Source of the DNA: Litomosoides sigmodontis
Lineage: Eukaryota; Nematoda; Chromadorea; Rhabditida; Onchocercidae
Length of the DNA stretch: 64,000 nt
Direction: 5' to 3'
NCBI GenBank assembly: GCA_963070105.1
Contig: OY718807.1
Span: 7,335,483-7,399,482, forward strand
Below, in pieces: positions 33,214-46,302 of the stretch (its first letter is position 1; each line of letters begins with the position of its first letter). The notes under the pieces are model-generated. The model worked only from the letters and a program-made list of their open reading frames with translations, did not search any database and was not told where the DNA came from. Both the position numbers and the translations under genes were made by a program.

Positions 33214-36200
33214 CGTATTTGTAATATGATATATACGTAAAGCATTCATTGCAAATCATTCTGATAAAATTTCTCTCATAAGATGATCGCTTAGTTAGCA
33301 AATGATTAGCTGTGATTCGACAGGTACATGTTTGCATGTTTTGAGTGTGAGTGATTGCGTTGAGGGAATAATCAAATAAATAATCCATTTATTTTACTGA
33401 AATCAAGCTTAATTGATCTTTTCGCAGAGAGATTAATATTACCACCTAGGCGATAACGACAGCACAACACACCTATTGTGTTTCATTCGAACTGGTTCAT
33501 TCATTAATCAACTGAAGTCCATTCTTGAAATGAGCTAGTTTGAAAATGAATGTCACTCTTCTTCCTTCCTTTTTTTTCCTCTCTTCCACGAAAGCAAGTC
33601 CTCCGGTGTTACGTAAACAAACTACTAATTGTTGGAATTAGTTCATTTTCAACCATTTAGTTGAAACTATTTCCCATTTGAAATGAAATCAGATGCAATA
33701 GCTTTTTCTTTCTTTCCTCTCCATCACCACATCTTGTGCTCATTTCATCTTTTTTTTCCATGAAATTATGCATAAGTAATAAAGTGTTGCGTTTGATCTG
33801 ATTTCAAATGGGAAATTGCTAGAAAATGTGCCTCAAGTTACCTGAAGTAACATCGAACATAAAAGATCACGGTAGTTGAACTGCTATGGTAGTTGAATAC
33901 AAAATATATCAGTTCCCAGCTAATGTTCATTTGTCTTATTTGATCAGCTAATTGGTCATTCGAAGTTCGAAATGTTACCTAATTCATTTGCAATAAGTCA
34001 AGAAATGCTACGCGCTCTTTTATTTTTGTTTAGAAAAAGCTAGCAAAATTTTGTTGTTGAAAGTGAAGATAAAAGAAAATGAGTAGCTTTATGTGACGGA
34101 TCGAATCTAACTGTGTAATTTTTCAACATGTCCTCTCTCATCCAGGGATTGCCCAAAGTTGAATTGAGAGTTGCCCCGACACAAGAAAACATTAAAGGGG
34201 CGGTTTATTTCATCAGTTTTTTTTTCGATCAACTTTGCGTACTTTTTTTTGTATTGCGTGAATTTTTGTACTGTTAAATTAAAGTAAGCTCTGTTAAATA
34301 GCATCGCTTAATTTTCTTTTGTTGCAAATGAATTTTTAAATAATAGAAAATAAGTATTTCCAAAAAGAAAAATCATTTCAATTAATAAGCTATACTTTCC
34401 GAAGAAATATAGCAGTATATGTAAATTAGTTAACGTTTTAATACTAATGTTGAATGTATTATTTGCATAAAAGGAAATAATAGTGGTAATAATAACAACG
34501 ATAATAATAATTATAACAATAATAATAAATAGTAATATTAATAACAGTAATAATGATAGATAATAATAATAATAATAATAAATGATTTGCTTGATGCAAA
34601 TGTCTTATTTTGCACGGGAAGTGCAGTAAAGGAGTGGGTTCCGTCGCGTCGCATCGTTATTTTACTTAGAAGTATAACTTTTGTTTCTTTCTTTTTTTCC
34701 CTAAAAACTCTTAATCGTTTTGTAAATGAATGATTCGTTGGAAATGAATTTGAGTGATAACGTGTTCTCCGTCAATGTATAATTACAGTTAATTGTTATT
34801 GGCAAAATACACAAAGCATTTTTTTTTGAATTTACAATGACCATTCTACTGCACTTACGGTCAACATTTAACTGAATTGAAAAATGGCAAAATTTTCATG
34901 CAGTGAAATTTTATGTACATTTAACATTGTAATTTTTGCTTTGTAATTTCTTTTCCCTTTGAAAGCCAATAATGAACAGGTGAACAATTTTTTATTTTTG
35001 TAAACTATTTTTGTTGCAAAATGTGATGCTTTCGCTTTTTCATTTTGTCCTTGTTTATGCTAACATCTTCACTTCACATTATCCTTACTTTAAAATTTTG
35101 TAAATTTTTTTTATTCATAAGTTCTTCAGTTTTTCAAATTCAATTTCAAAAATTCTTCAATTTTGCAAATTTTTTCTAACAGCTTGTGGCATTTTTGAAT
35201 TGCATGAAAAATTTTTTGCAAAATTTTCAATGCAAAACCACAATTTTTATTTTTCTTTCGTTCTTTGTTTCCTTTTCTTTTTGCTGTATATGTGAACAAA
35301 ATCCTTATTTAAAAATTGTTGACAATTAAAAATTGTGTGGAGCTGGGATTGTATTTTCAATTTGATTTTGAAAATATATAAAAAGATAGCAGAGATGACA
35401 ATTCAATCATTCATATTTGTCCCAGTGTATCAAATTCTCTTCTCTTCTGTTCCTTCCACCATCTGTCATTTAATTAAAAAGTTCCAAGAAATCTCGAGAT
35501 GTGGCAAACTGATAAATTGGAACTAAGGATTTTGTGTTTCTTTGAAGTTTAAAATGAAAAAAAAAAAATTAGCCTTACTATATAACACATACTGCTCGTG
35601 AAGTGGTTTTTGCTAACATTAAGGTAAAACTTTTCCTTCTTTATAAAATTTGAGAACTTGAAAAATTTGAGCATTTTTCAGAGAAAAAAAAGATGGTAGC
35701 ATTTTTTGATATATGATTTTGCTGTTAAAGTTGATAGAAGTTGCGAGCAGTTATGAAATGATTATCAATAATAAATTATTTAGCTATTGAAATGACAAAT
35801 AAATATTTGTGGTAAATAAGATTGATGAAGGTAACTTTTGCATTTCCATTTTTTTAAATCCCTTTTTCTTATCTGTGAATTTCAATCACCGTTCGTCTAA
35901 CTTGTGTTCATCTTTCATTCAGTTACGACTTAGTGAATTGTTGGAATATTTTTTTTTTGTTTTTTTATCTTTACATTCAATTCTTTTGTTGGAAGAGAAG
36001 GGCAAAGGCAAAGAGAGGGAGAAAGCATTTCCCAATTGTTGTAACTTAAAAGTCATCAAATTTGATATATCTATTTTCACTAAATTTTCGTTGATAATTA
36101 ATTATTGGTTTACTGCAATTGATTTCTATATTTATTCCATCTTTTTTTTTGTCCAAAATTTAAATGTTCCTTTTTGCAGATAATGCGTAATTCCGACTGG

Positions 36201-38746
36201 AATAATCGTAATTCCCATCGTCATCACTGTCATAGTCAAACAACATCGTCACCGTCATCAAGTGGCCATATGACATCAATACTACCAACTGCACATCAGT
36301 ATAGCGGTAAATCAGGTTGGACGTGTAGTCTTAACCCGTGTGATGCGGAATGTTCGAGGAGTAGTGAGGAGACTGGTCGTAATTTGCATAAAACTGCACA
36401 AATCAAAACATCACTTGCAAAATCCAAAATGCCAATCAGTATCCGACACAATGATTTAGATTATACAACTGAAAGCTCAAGTATTGCATCCAGTACAACA
36501 GTTAGTGAAAATTTACATCGAAAATTGATTGGTGTACCGTTTATCACTACTACAAGTTGGTTTTTTTTTTCTCTCTCATTCAGATAAATTTTTGATTTTT
36601 CCATTCTAATTAAAAAAAAATTTTTGAAAAATACGATAAATGATGAGTTTGACTATGACTGCAACTAGCAGTACTCTCATATTTGTTTATTCCTTGAAGC
36701 TTTTGAAACAAAGCAAAAAACTCACATTGTGCGTCGGTTTACTGCTCTAACTACTGTAGTTTTGTAACAGTTGTATTACATAAAATGATTAAGCTTATCA
36801 GTAGCACTTGCCTAGGAGGTAGGATGCTACAGACAGTTCACTAATTCTGATAATTTTGATTGCACTATTTGATACTGAAATATTTTTTTTTTTAAATACA
36901 TTGTAGGTGACTTAGCATCAGATGGATCTATTGTTGCAGATGTAAAGCCACCCGTTGGTACCTCTACAAATGCTCAATACCTGTGCGCAAATGAAACAGA
37001 AAAGAATTCGGAGGTACAGACAATTTTACATCACCTTTATAAATTTATCTTATGAAATTTTCACACATTGATTACACTTGTTACCTCACTGATAATTTCT
37101 TACCAACTTTAGAGATCTTTGAACTAACATAGTTTAAGCATCCAATTTAAATATGTGTTTCATTGCTTTCTTTTTCAAACTTACCTCAATAAGATAACAT
37201 CATGCATTCTATCAGTTTTTTTATTTACACTGACCAAATATTGTCGCTGCTGGCCAGTAAAATTTCACTAGATTAGAAGCTTCGTACAAAGTGGACACGT
37301 AACGAAACACTTTATTTTCCCTATTATCTAATGATACTACTTTTTCATGGTATTATTTGACTTAACGCGAAAATTCTGCAGCACAAATTCGTGTTCACTT
37401 TCAAATAACACTAAACACAAGGCTTTTTCATTTCCACTTCGTTTTTGAATTTATTATTTGTTGTAGGATTCGCTAAATTCTGTAAGGCGAACAGCATCAT
37501 TTACGTTTAGTCCCAAAGGCTGTTTAGATAAACTGAATCAAAGACTACAGCTGCATGATGTCGAACCAAAGAGAAGATTGTAAGTTACTTACTGTTAACT
37601 TTTATCATACAAAACAAGAATCCAAGAATTGGATATTCATTGAAAGTTCGTTGAAATATTTGATGAAATTTGGTCGCAATGAGTTTGTGACCATTAATTG
37701 CTTATGTTAAAATTAGTAAAAATTTTCATTGATAAATTTATTTGTAAGTGCAAGAATGAAATTTTAAAAAAAATTAAGAAAAAAGCGATATTTCAGTGGT
37801 AGATTTGCAAAAACATTGGATTTCATTAGGAGTAAGATGGACTCCTGTAGTACGTCAACGCTTTATCCGTCTAAGGAAGAGATTATGCAATGGCAAGATT
37901 CATTTGAACGTTTACTGAATCACAAATGTATGCTCACTTTTATTTTCTTCAAATAGAATATCATCCGAGTCCTTGTTTGTTTTGTTTTTAAATTGAAAAA
38001 ATTTTAATTGAACGGTGCATAATTAAGTGATCAACAATTGCTGAAGAGTTGAATGAATTAAATATATTGTCGAGAGGGAGATATTTTGAAATGAAAATAA
38101 TACATTACAAGCATTTCAAGATGGTTGTCTACTGTTTCGGACGTTTTTGAAAGGAGAATTTAGCGATGAAAATGTTGATTTTTGGATTGAATGTGAAGAG
38201 TTTCGAAAGATGAAAGAAGGAAAGAAGGCGACAATTCAAAAAGCACATTCCATTTACAATAAGTATATTGCTGAGCAATCACCAAAAGAGGTTTCTGTTA
38301 TAATTGTTGTTTCTTTCCATTAACATAGATAAATGTACTAGAACATTCAGTGCAGTTATCATTTCTATAATTCACAAAAATGGAATATGAATGATGAGGC
38401 CAAGTGCGTGGTAAAAAGCAATTTTGACTTTAGATTAATTGGTTAATTGAAATTTTCCATTTGTGATAAGAAAGGTTATTTTTAGGTGAACTTAGATAGC
38501 GATACGCGTGCAGCAACAAAAGCTGCTCTGGAAAATGGTGCAAAGCCGAATATGTTCTCGTTAGCACAAACTAGAATTGAGCAATTAATGGCAAAAGATA
38601 GCTATAGGCGATTTTTAAAATCACAGTTATTCCTGGATTTGCTGACGAACGGTAGCAGTACCACTAAAGCGGTACAGAAGGAGAATGACTGTGAGCGTCA
38701 GTCGAGGTTAACTGACATTTCGCACCTTAAACTGTGCTTCTCATAG
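24006..38746 (+). CDS. rgs-7: C2 and RGS domain G-protein regulator (835 aa, 17 exons)
   Basis: Exons: 24006-24165, 24992-25218, 25408-25545, 25636-25761, 25997-26236, 26652-26797, 27038-27115, 27589-27655, 29538-29585, 30954-31022, 32379-32453, 36180-36555, 36907-37013, 37467-37579, 37830-37927, 38112-38290, 38486-38746. Phases match at all junctions. Residues 1-255 are Ser/Arg/Asp-rich and disordered. A C2 domain spans about 257-435 (GKLELTMSISGSYLTVSVVR, LLSVSVWITNAG, MLGCMAFPIRRLI). A Ser/Asn/His-rich linker precedes RRTASFTFSPKGCLDKL and the RGS domain at about 678-805 (LFRTFLKGEFSDENVDFW, AHSIYNKYIAEQSPKE, KDSYRRFLKSQLFLDLL). RGS domains speed GTP hydrolysis by Galpha; C2 plus RGS matches nematode RGS-7/RGS-6 and vertebrate RGS3, without the PDZ of RGS3. 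rgs-6 is the main alternative name. The short exons 29538-29585 and 32379-32453 and the second exon's acceptor are the least certain. Confidence 0.85.
33182..33209 (+). repeat. (AG)n repeat in an intron of the RGS gene
   Basis: Fourteen perfect AG units within the long intron between 32453 and 36180. Confidence 0.9.
34480..34581 (+). repeat. Degenerate (AAT)n tract in an RGS-gene intron
   Basis: Interrupted TAATAATAACAA-type repeat ending in a short perfect run near 34561-34581. It is an imperfect version of the two giant AAT tracts elsewhere in the window. Confidence 0.8.
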
Positions 38747-41700
38747 AGCAAGAGAACAGTTCTTACGAGTAATTTCATGTATTAAACTTTCTATGAAAAA
38801 AAATAGAGCAGAAAATTAAAGATTTTTTTTAAAAATTCCTTCTTAAATGTCATTTTTATTGTGCGATAATTCATTTAGGTTATTGGAAAGTCTGAAAGCA
38901 GTCAACCCTACCAGCCATATTGCAGGAAATTCAAAGAATTCATGAAATTATTAGGACGAGAAAGCAATGATAATATATTTACTTAGCAAATTAATAATTT
39001 TATTTCGTTAAAATTATTATTATTAATGAACTGATCATCTTTTTCATACGCTTTCATAGTATTTTTTTTCCAATATGCTTGTTAATATAAATGTATCTGT
39101 TTCTTTTTTTTTCTTTCATTCAATTTACTTGATGATGAACTGCGATCGTTAAATAACTTAGCTTAGCCTTGAGAAAATGGAAGATTGCAACGATTATTAA
39201 TGTGGATAAATTGAGGATACTTTTAAAATGGAATAGTCAAAAGTAGCAGAACAACAGTAGCTAGAACTTCTAGGATTTATTGTGAATGATAATCAGTTCC
39301 AGGACATCAACTTATTGCTAGCAAAAACGAATTCTTCTATTAGCTAGCAAGACGTAAATAATGCAAAAGTAATAACTTCAATTTATAATAATCATTTTTC
39401 TTTTCTTCCTAAAACCATTAATATCAAGTGGAATTATGAATATGAAGGGGAAAAGAAAAAGGGTAACAATAAAAAAATGATTTTCAATGCTTACTTCTGA
39501 CATTGTTAACTGATCATTTTCTTCTTATAAAATTTTCCTCCTAAAGATGAATGGCAATTTGTTACACTCTAACTTATTGTTATTATTAATTTGTATTGAT
39601 TTGCCGTATTGTTATATTTATATTTTGTAAATATTTTTTCTAATCAATGATGATGAAATGCTCTTCTTCCTCCTCTCTTCCACATCTTCTTATTCCAATT
39701 ATCCTAAATATTACAAAGTACACATCCTTATCTTTTTTCGTTTTTAAATGAAAGCATAAAAACAGTTATAAGCATTTCCCTCATTTTCAATTTCTATTCT
39801 TTAATTATCATTATGTAAAATGGATAATTGGAAGGAAAAATGTTTTCCGTCCTTTTCTTTTCCAAACAAAAAAAAAATGATACAAATGAAAATTATTTAT
39901 AACTAGTGGTGGTATTCTTTCCCCTTTTTTATTCCTCTTTCTTCACACACATCCTATCTTTTGGATGTAAAATTTTCACTATATTTTATGCCTTCAAATT
40001 AAAATCAAATAAGTTTTTTTTTTAAGAAAATGTTCAATTTGTATATTTCATATGTAAATGTCATTCCATACGTTAAAATTCATTACTTATGCTGATGATT
40101 ATTCCAAAATTAATCCAGCAATAGCATTTTCATCATAAAATTTCCATTTTCTTTTTTTTTTTGCTAAATACATCTATGATATATTTCAGGAGAGAATGCT
40201 TCTTCTGGTGACATCTGTGCTACTTCTTTTTTTTTTCAATTGTTTCCTTTTTCCGGTCAAGAAAAAGGGGAAGAATTAGCAATTAATGAATTGTTGAAAT
40301 GTGTGGAAATTTTAGATATGTCAATAAAAGATTTCCACACATTTCCTATATTTATTATTCCAAGTAATAAATGAATAATTATTATCCTTTTTTTTATCAC
40401 CAAATATTTTGGTAGTTTTTTTTTCTGTTGTTTCTATTAAATCTTAAAGCACTGAATATACATTTTATTTCACTCGCTATGTATACATACATATATACGT
40501 ATACCTATATCTATATAACTTCGACAACACTTTATTTGTCAATAATTGATGGATAGCAAAGAAGCATCATTAATTGTTCATTCATTTCATTTAAATAAAA
40601 TATTGCTGATGAAAGATTTTGTTCGCGTGACTCATTGCTTTCTCAAATAATCAGTGCTATTTCGGTTTTGGGTTCAGTTCCTCTCGGGACGATAACAATT
40701 TTCAAAAATGAAATATCACAATAACCTCGTAGGGAATCGAATTGTTTAAAACAGTGTGTGAAATGCTGGTTAGATAATTGTGCACGTGTTAGAAGTTGAC
40801 TTTGAAGTTACTTATTTGACAGCTAAAAATAACAAAAAGAAAAGAATCACTTCCACCTCTGACATTTTTCAAGCGAAGATAATTTGCACTTCATTCATCT
40901 GAGTTCGTGAGTTGCGTCGTTAAAACCCTTTTAGCATAATGCTATTTTTAAGTAAACTTTCCGAACACAATACTAGTAAATGCAGCTCAATCAACGTGAA
41001 ATCCGTGAATCCTAGCATTAAATGGTATGTATTATGGTTTAGATCGCTTCCCTACAAAGAATGGAAACTCCTAAGATTGTGCTCAAATTATTCCTACTCT
41101 AAATTTTAATTTAATAAAATTTTGAAAGTGCAACCATTATATAGAAGTGCTTTGCAGAAATTAGACTTAAAAAAGTTAAACGTGGAAAGTGAAGTTGCTC
41201 CTAGTAAATGTCATCAGAGTGCAGGAATAAAATGAAATTTGATTACTTTAGTAAGAGCAATTGAGAATGAAACTTTTTAGAATTTATCAAAGAATAGCGG
41301 GAGAATGTTTGAAAATAAGGGAGAAATAAACAGATACGCATATGTTATCAATAATACAACAAATTTTTCATTCAACTACTTCGATGACAATATCACTGGA
41401 GGTTATCGTTTCAACTCAAAAGTTGCATTCATAACTTGCAAGCAGCACATTTAAACAGTTTCTTCCAAATCAGAATTACAAAAATTTCAAAAAATTCAAG
41501 CAACTGTTTCAATTATTTGATCTGAAATTTTAGGGAAATTCTTTTACATCTATAAAATTAATAAAAAGTCAAATAAAATTTTCCTAAAGTAATTATATGA
41601 AGTTATAGTATCCATTACAAGGAATGTGAATATTTTCTCACGGTTATAATTATTACTGAAGACCATTCTTTTCCAACATCTGACATGAATCGCTCAATAA

Positions 41701-42599
41701 ATTTAAATATAATCGAATTTTTAATCCCTCTCATCATTTTCTGATGTGTTTTTTTCCTTCTTCTTTCTTTTTGTTTAGAAAAATAATTCTCCATTTTATG
41801 CTTGTTACTTTTTTGCCAAAACGAAAGGCTTACTGAATGTGAAAAGGAATAGAGATCTGGGATTTGAGATAGTTTGAAAGGAGCTTCTGAAGCAAGTAGA
41901 ACTTTCAACGTGTCTTACTCATTGCGGCTTCATAAATTTATTCTAAAAAAGCATTCGTCGCCCACTCACAACCTCATATTTTTTAATAACAGATGAAATG
42001 TGAAAATATTTAGGTTAAAAATAGACCCATAAAATATCGCATATTCCTAGTCTTTGGAGAAAAAACATTGAGTAAATAAAAATAATTCACTGATGCTTTG
42101 GAGGAAATCGACGAGGCATAATAATTCATGTCCTACTGCGAACCAAAAATTTCATACAAAAGAAATGTTGAGAAAAGCTTGCAGAAAGACATGAATGGTG
42201 CAGAAATATTCACATGACCCGATTATACATACAAATACTCCACAAATTAAGTGATAAAAACTTCTTACAATGTAGAAGAATGTAATTGTCAGTGAAGAAA
42301 AGGCTGAACTCCTTGGGAAATCCCCTTCTTCAGGATTTGAAAAAATTGACAAGTTTAAAATTGATCCTAACTTTCATTTTGAAACTGTACTACGATATAG
42401 AAAGTCTGCAAAAACAACTTAGACCTAACTCTTCGCACTCAAAGACAAAACCCTTGTTGTTCAAAGATTTAATCCTTGTTGTTTCATTTCCAGAAAATAT
42501 TTTGCTTATGCATCTAATCAAACAAAATATGATGAAAACATAAACAGAATTTTGTAAAATTACAACGCTAACCATAAGGACATGTGCAAGAAGAAAGAT
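38747..42599. other. Convergent intergenic region (RGS gene / prx-12)
   Basis: AT-rich DNA with many homopolymer runs. I found no domain or convincing spliced frame on either strand. The 3' UTRs of both flanking genes must lie here. Short frames (for example 41615-41908 and 42286-42543) have no recognisable content. Confidence 0.55.
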
Positions 42600-45574
42600 T
42601 TACACTGGAGCGACCAAAATCTTGATCAAATCATCCATATCCGCTTGCAAACCCGTAACTGGGCACTTCTTCTCTTCTTTCACATATGAATATATGCATC
42701 CGTAGCAGAAAACATAACCAGAAACAGCAAGAGCCTATTGCACAAAGTTTTTAATGAAGTGCCAACAGGACAATAAATAATGTACAGTACTTCTGACACC
42801 TCTCCATCTGTCAGTTCTGATACAGTCAGCTAATGGACAATTTTACTTCACTAACACAGACCAATTCTATCAATCGCATATGAATAGTACGAGAAATAAA
42901 CCCTTCTCATATGTTTGCATGTTTGAATATTCTTCTTTTCACCTTACCGATAAACCTCATAAATGCCCGAAAGAAAAAGGCGTAAGTAGCCAAGTAACCA
43001 GGGAAAAAAGCAGGCAAAACATACCGTATCATTGGTACGGCGTCGTAAGCACAATGGACATTTGTTCGTTTCCAGAAGCAACACAGAACTTTCTCGTAAC
43101 TTCTAAAAAATCAAATGCTATGATGGATACAATGTCTTTATAAACAACACAAACCATATAAAGTTTCAAAAGTACTTTGTGAGGTGCTGCTGGATATCTC
43201 CAGTTTCGCATTCTTTGCTCCGTGCGAAAATTCTCTCCAATATCGCTGTTATAGTAAAAATCCAAAAACTGGATGAAGTAAAGACCAAAAGTTATACATC
43301 GAGTAAGAATATTCGCTAAAATAATTAGCAGCCGCCAAGATCTACTGAAATGCTATTTGTTTGTTATCATAAATTTAAATTCAGGCATAATTTGGCAATA
43401 GTTAATTGGAATGTTATATAGAGTGTATTTTATTTCTCCATTATTCCCTTAAAGAATAAAATGCAAGTAACAAAAACCATACTTTTTGCTTTCTTTGCTG
43501 AAACCAATTTCAGTGAATTTTACTAAATGCACGTTTGCAAACTTTAATTCCGGTGAATGCACATTACAGAGCGATAAAATATATGCAATTTTTAGGAGGA
43601 AAGCAAAAGTAGAGAACAATATTTTGATCCATGGATAGTAGTTGACGATAATATGAATTAATAGAAATTGCTGTAAGCAAACGTTTCGATGATTTATTTT
43701 TTTTTCTTAAATAAAAACAAAAATCACAAAAGCCTGCAAAAAGTTGCACGTCAACATTAGTAAGGCTTTGTGGAATAAATCTTCCATTCTACCTTTCTCG
43801 GTTCCGACCAATTTATTCTAGCACTTTTTTTCCAATTCATTCTAGCATTTTTTTACGTTACCTGTATAAATTGGACAAAATGAGTGTTGAAATCAAGTGA
43901 AATATAAAAAAGAAACAAAAGCATGGAATCCTTTTAGCTTTTTTTCTTATATTTAAAAACTGATAAAACAAACGTGATGCAAGAAGATTTTTAATTTAAA
44001 ACTCACCTTTGAATTGTTCCTGGTCGTATATGTTGAGAGCAGTGAATAAGCATTTTCTAATTTTTTCATGATATATGGCCATATAGCCTATAAAACAGCA
44101 GTTTCACAAATTTTTCTTCCATAAAATTTGTCGAATTCAAAACACTGACAATTTAGAATGCAAAAAACATAGAGATTGATATTAAATTAAAAATACGTAT
44201 TTCCGATCATAAATTTTAATACACTCAACGGCTCCAATATTAGGCTGGAGACATACATTTGTTACTGAAACACGAAAAATTAAAATATCATTTTAAAAGT
44301 GAGGAGTGATTACTTTTTCATCTTTGTTGGTAGTGGTTAAATGAAAAATACAAATAGTTCTGCGGAAATATGCACAGAATATCCAATGTTTCACACATCA
44401 TTTTTCCTTCGTTATGCTCTGACATTACATGTGCTCTTGAAGAAGTGCAATAAAAAAGTGCGACCTCATATTCGAGGTGTTACGCTGGTAAAATTTTATA
44501 AATAACGTTGAACAAAAAACACCTACAAGCATAAACAAGGAACGTAGTTTTGGAAATCCTGTTGAGGCCGATCTGCATGTACCATTAATTATTCGTTTCA
44601 TTCCATAAAAGTTTTCGACAAGCGAACCACCTGAGCAAATATTGAAAAAAAGGAATACTTTTGAATTTCGCACCGAAATGATCCAAAATTTTATATCTAA
44701 CACAACTGCAACTACTGTTCCTATGACTTTCCCTGGCAAAGTTACACTGTTACCTCTACCTTGTTGTTCGTCTATCAGCTGAAATTTCCACAGCAATTTA
44801 ACCGTTTGTTTCGCGCGCATTAAGAAGAAACTTCGGTGTTAATTCATTTTTATTTTAATAGAAATATATCAAATAGGAAAACTAACCATATCGTTTCAAG
44901 TAGAAACTTTCGAGAATCAGATCGGCAACTGCATATATTTCATCGTACCACTTCCACAGAAGTCCATATCGCGAAGGATTGCATTCATATAAGTACTTCA
45001 AATACCAAAGTTTCAAGCAGTAAATATTCACTAAGCAAACTTTTTCTTTACACCTAATTATGCAAGACACTCAAGAACAATGTGCTAATGCATGGAAATA
45101 CAACAACGCTAAGCGTGGAAATACAACAAGGTCCTATCCGTCAAAACTATTTGTAACAATTCACTGCTAATAACAAAACTAATAAAATATGCATAACGTA
45201 AACTGTCACGTATTTCGGTTTACTGGTGACAAAATTGCATGTTACAGTTAGTTGAAATTCCAATAAGAGACAATTCCTAACCTCAGACAACAGATAATAC
45301 TTCTACATCCTAAATCTCCTGAAGTTTAGTTAAAAAAGTTGAACAAAAAAAGCGTTTTAGACGTGTAATACTACTTAATAGCCATCAAATAGTCCTTTTT
45401 TTTGTATTTTTGTAAGAAAAGAAAGAATGAAAGAGGAAATAAACACCACACCTTTACAGTATGCTGAACAGCTTGTTGAATAGAAACCGATAAACTATCT
45501 TGTGCGATCAATTCAAATATCGACGGTAGTCCTCCACTAACTAATGCCTCATTCTTCTCGTTTTCACTCATCAT
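42600..45574 (-). CDS. prx-12: Peroxisome assembly protein 12 (PEX12), 328 aa, 8 exons
   Basis: Minus-strand exons 45574-45452, 44995-44887, 44630-44527, 44087-44007, 43670-43483, 43344-43176, 43102-43025 and 42734-42600; all phases agree. Diagnostic stretches are LPSIFELIAQDS, YECNPSRYGLLWKWYDEIYA, ENFYGMKRIINGT, YILSLCNVHSPEL and FGLYFIQFLDFYY. The degenerate RING is at residues 273-308: CPLCLRRRTND, then SGYVFCYGC and KCPVTG. PEX12 is a peroxisomal membrane protein which, with PEX2 and PEX10, forms the ubiquitin-ligase retrotranslocation channel that recycles the import receptor PEX5. As in other PEX12 proteins, the RING has fewer Zn ligands than a canonical RING. Length is near human (359 aa). 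Exon 2 uses a weak TTTGAAG acceptor. The start is the first of two adjacent ATGs; ATG 45571 is equally possible. It lies downstream of the BTBD1/2-like gene on the same strand. Confidence 0.93.
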
Positions 45575-46302
45575 TCTTGCTATGGTGGACTTTTCATTTA
45601 ACTGATTCAAAATCAAACAAGTCACGTAATGTGAAGCAATTTCTCATCACAATTGAAAAAAACTCCAAAATTTTCAATAAAAAGATAACTTCCAATTCAC
45701 TCATTGCTTTAGTCTTTATGAAATGAACTTCAGCCAACACAGGTCAAGGTACATCACATTAGAGCATACGACACTAACTGACCATCAGAATAGTAAAATC
45801 ATTGCACTCATAATAAGGTTCTTAAGAATTTGACTTTTATACGCATTCTTGATAATTATTACACAGAAAACGATTGTATATGAACATCTCATAAAACCTC
45901 ATTACTTTATAACATTGATAAAACGAATCTTTTATAAAACACCGAACAAATATATCGTTAAAATATATCGTTAAGTTTACATATTTTGGTAAAAATATAG
46001 CAAAGATGCAGATAGAGTAAAAAGTATTTTTACTGCATTTTTCAGGCATTACTGTTTTTAGCGGAATCATGTTTGAAAAATATTATTTCAAGTATTACAA
46101 GTTACCAATTTCATTTTATACAATATTATAAACCAAACATTACGACAGTAAACTGTATGTGGGTAGCCAACATGCCGAAGTTTATAAATTTATTTAATAT
46201 GGATCTACTACAAGTTATTAAGTTGAAACACAAATATAAACAGTATATTTACAAAATAAAGTACAGAAGGCAGACGTATCACAGAATATGGCAACCCAAA
46301 TT
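45575..46302 (-). other. Short same-strand intergenic gap, possible operon spacer
   Basis: 728 bases separate the BTBD1/2-like stop from the prx-12 start, both on the minus strand. No coding exon is visible. This is somewhat longer than typical 100-400 bp SL2 operon gaps, so operon membership is possible but unproven. Confidence 0.4.

Noticed and set aside
32379..36180. PDZ domain in the RGS protein, as in vertebrate RGS3
   Set aside because: The linker between C2 and RGS is Ser/Asn/His-rich and shows no PDZ motif.
43483..44087. Alternative frame for PEX12 exon 4 (phase 1 joining at 44467)
   Set aside because: The phase-0 reading (WPYIMKKLENAYSLL) matches human PEX12 (LPYLKVKLEKL) and connects cleanly on both sides.
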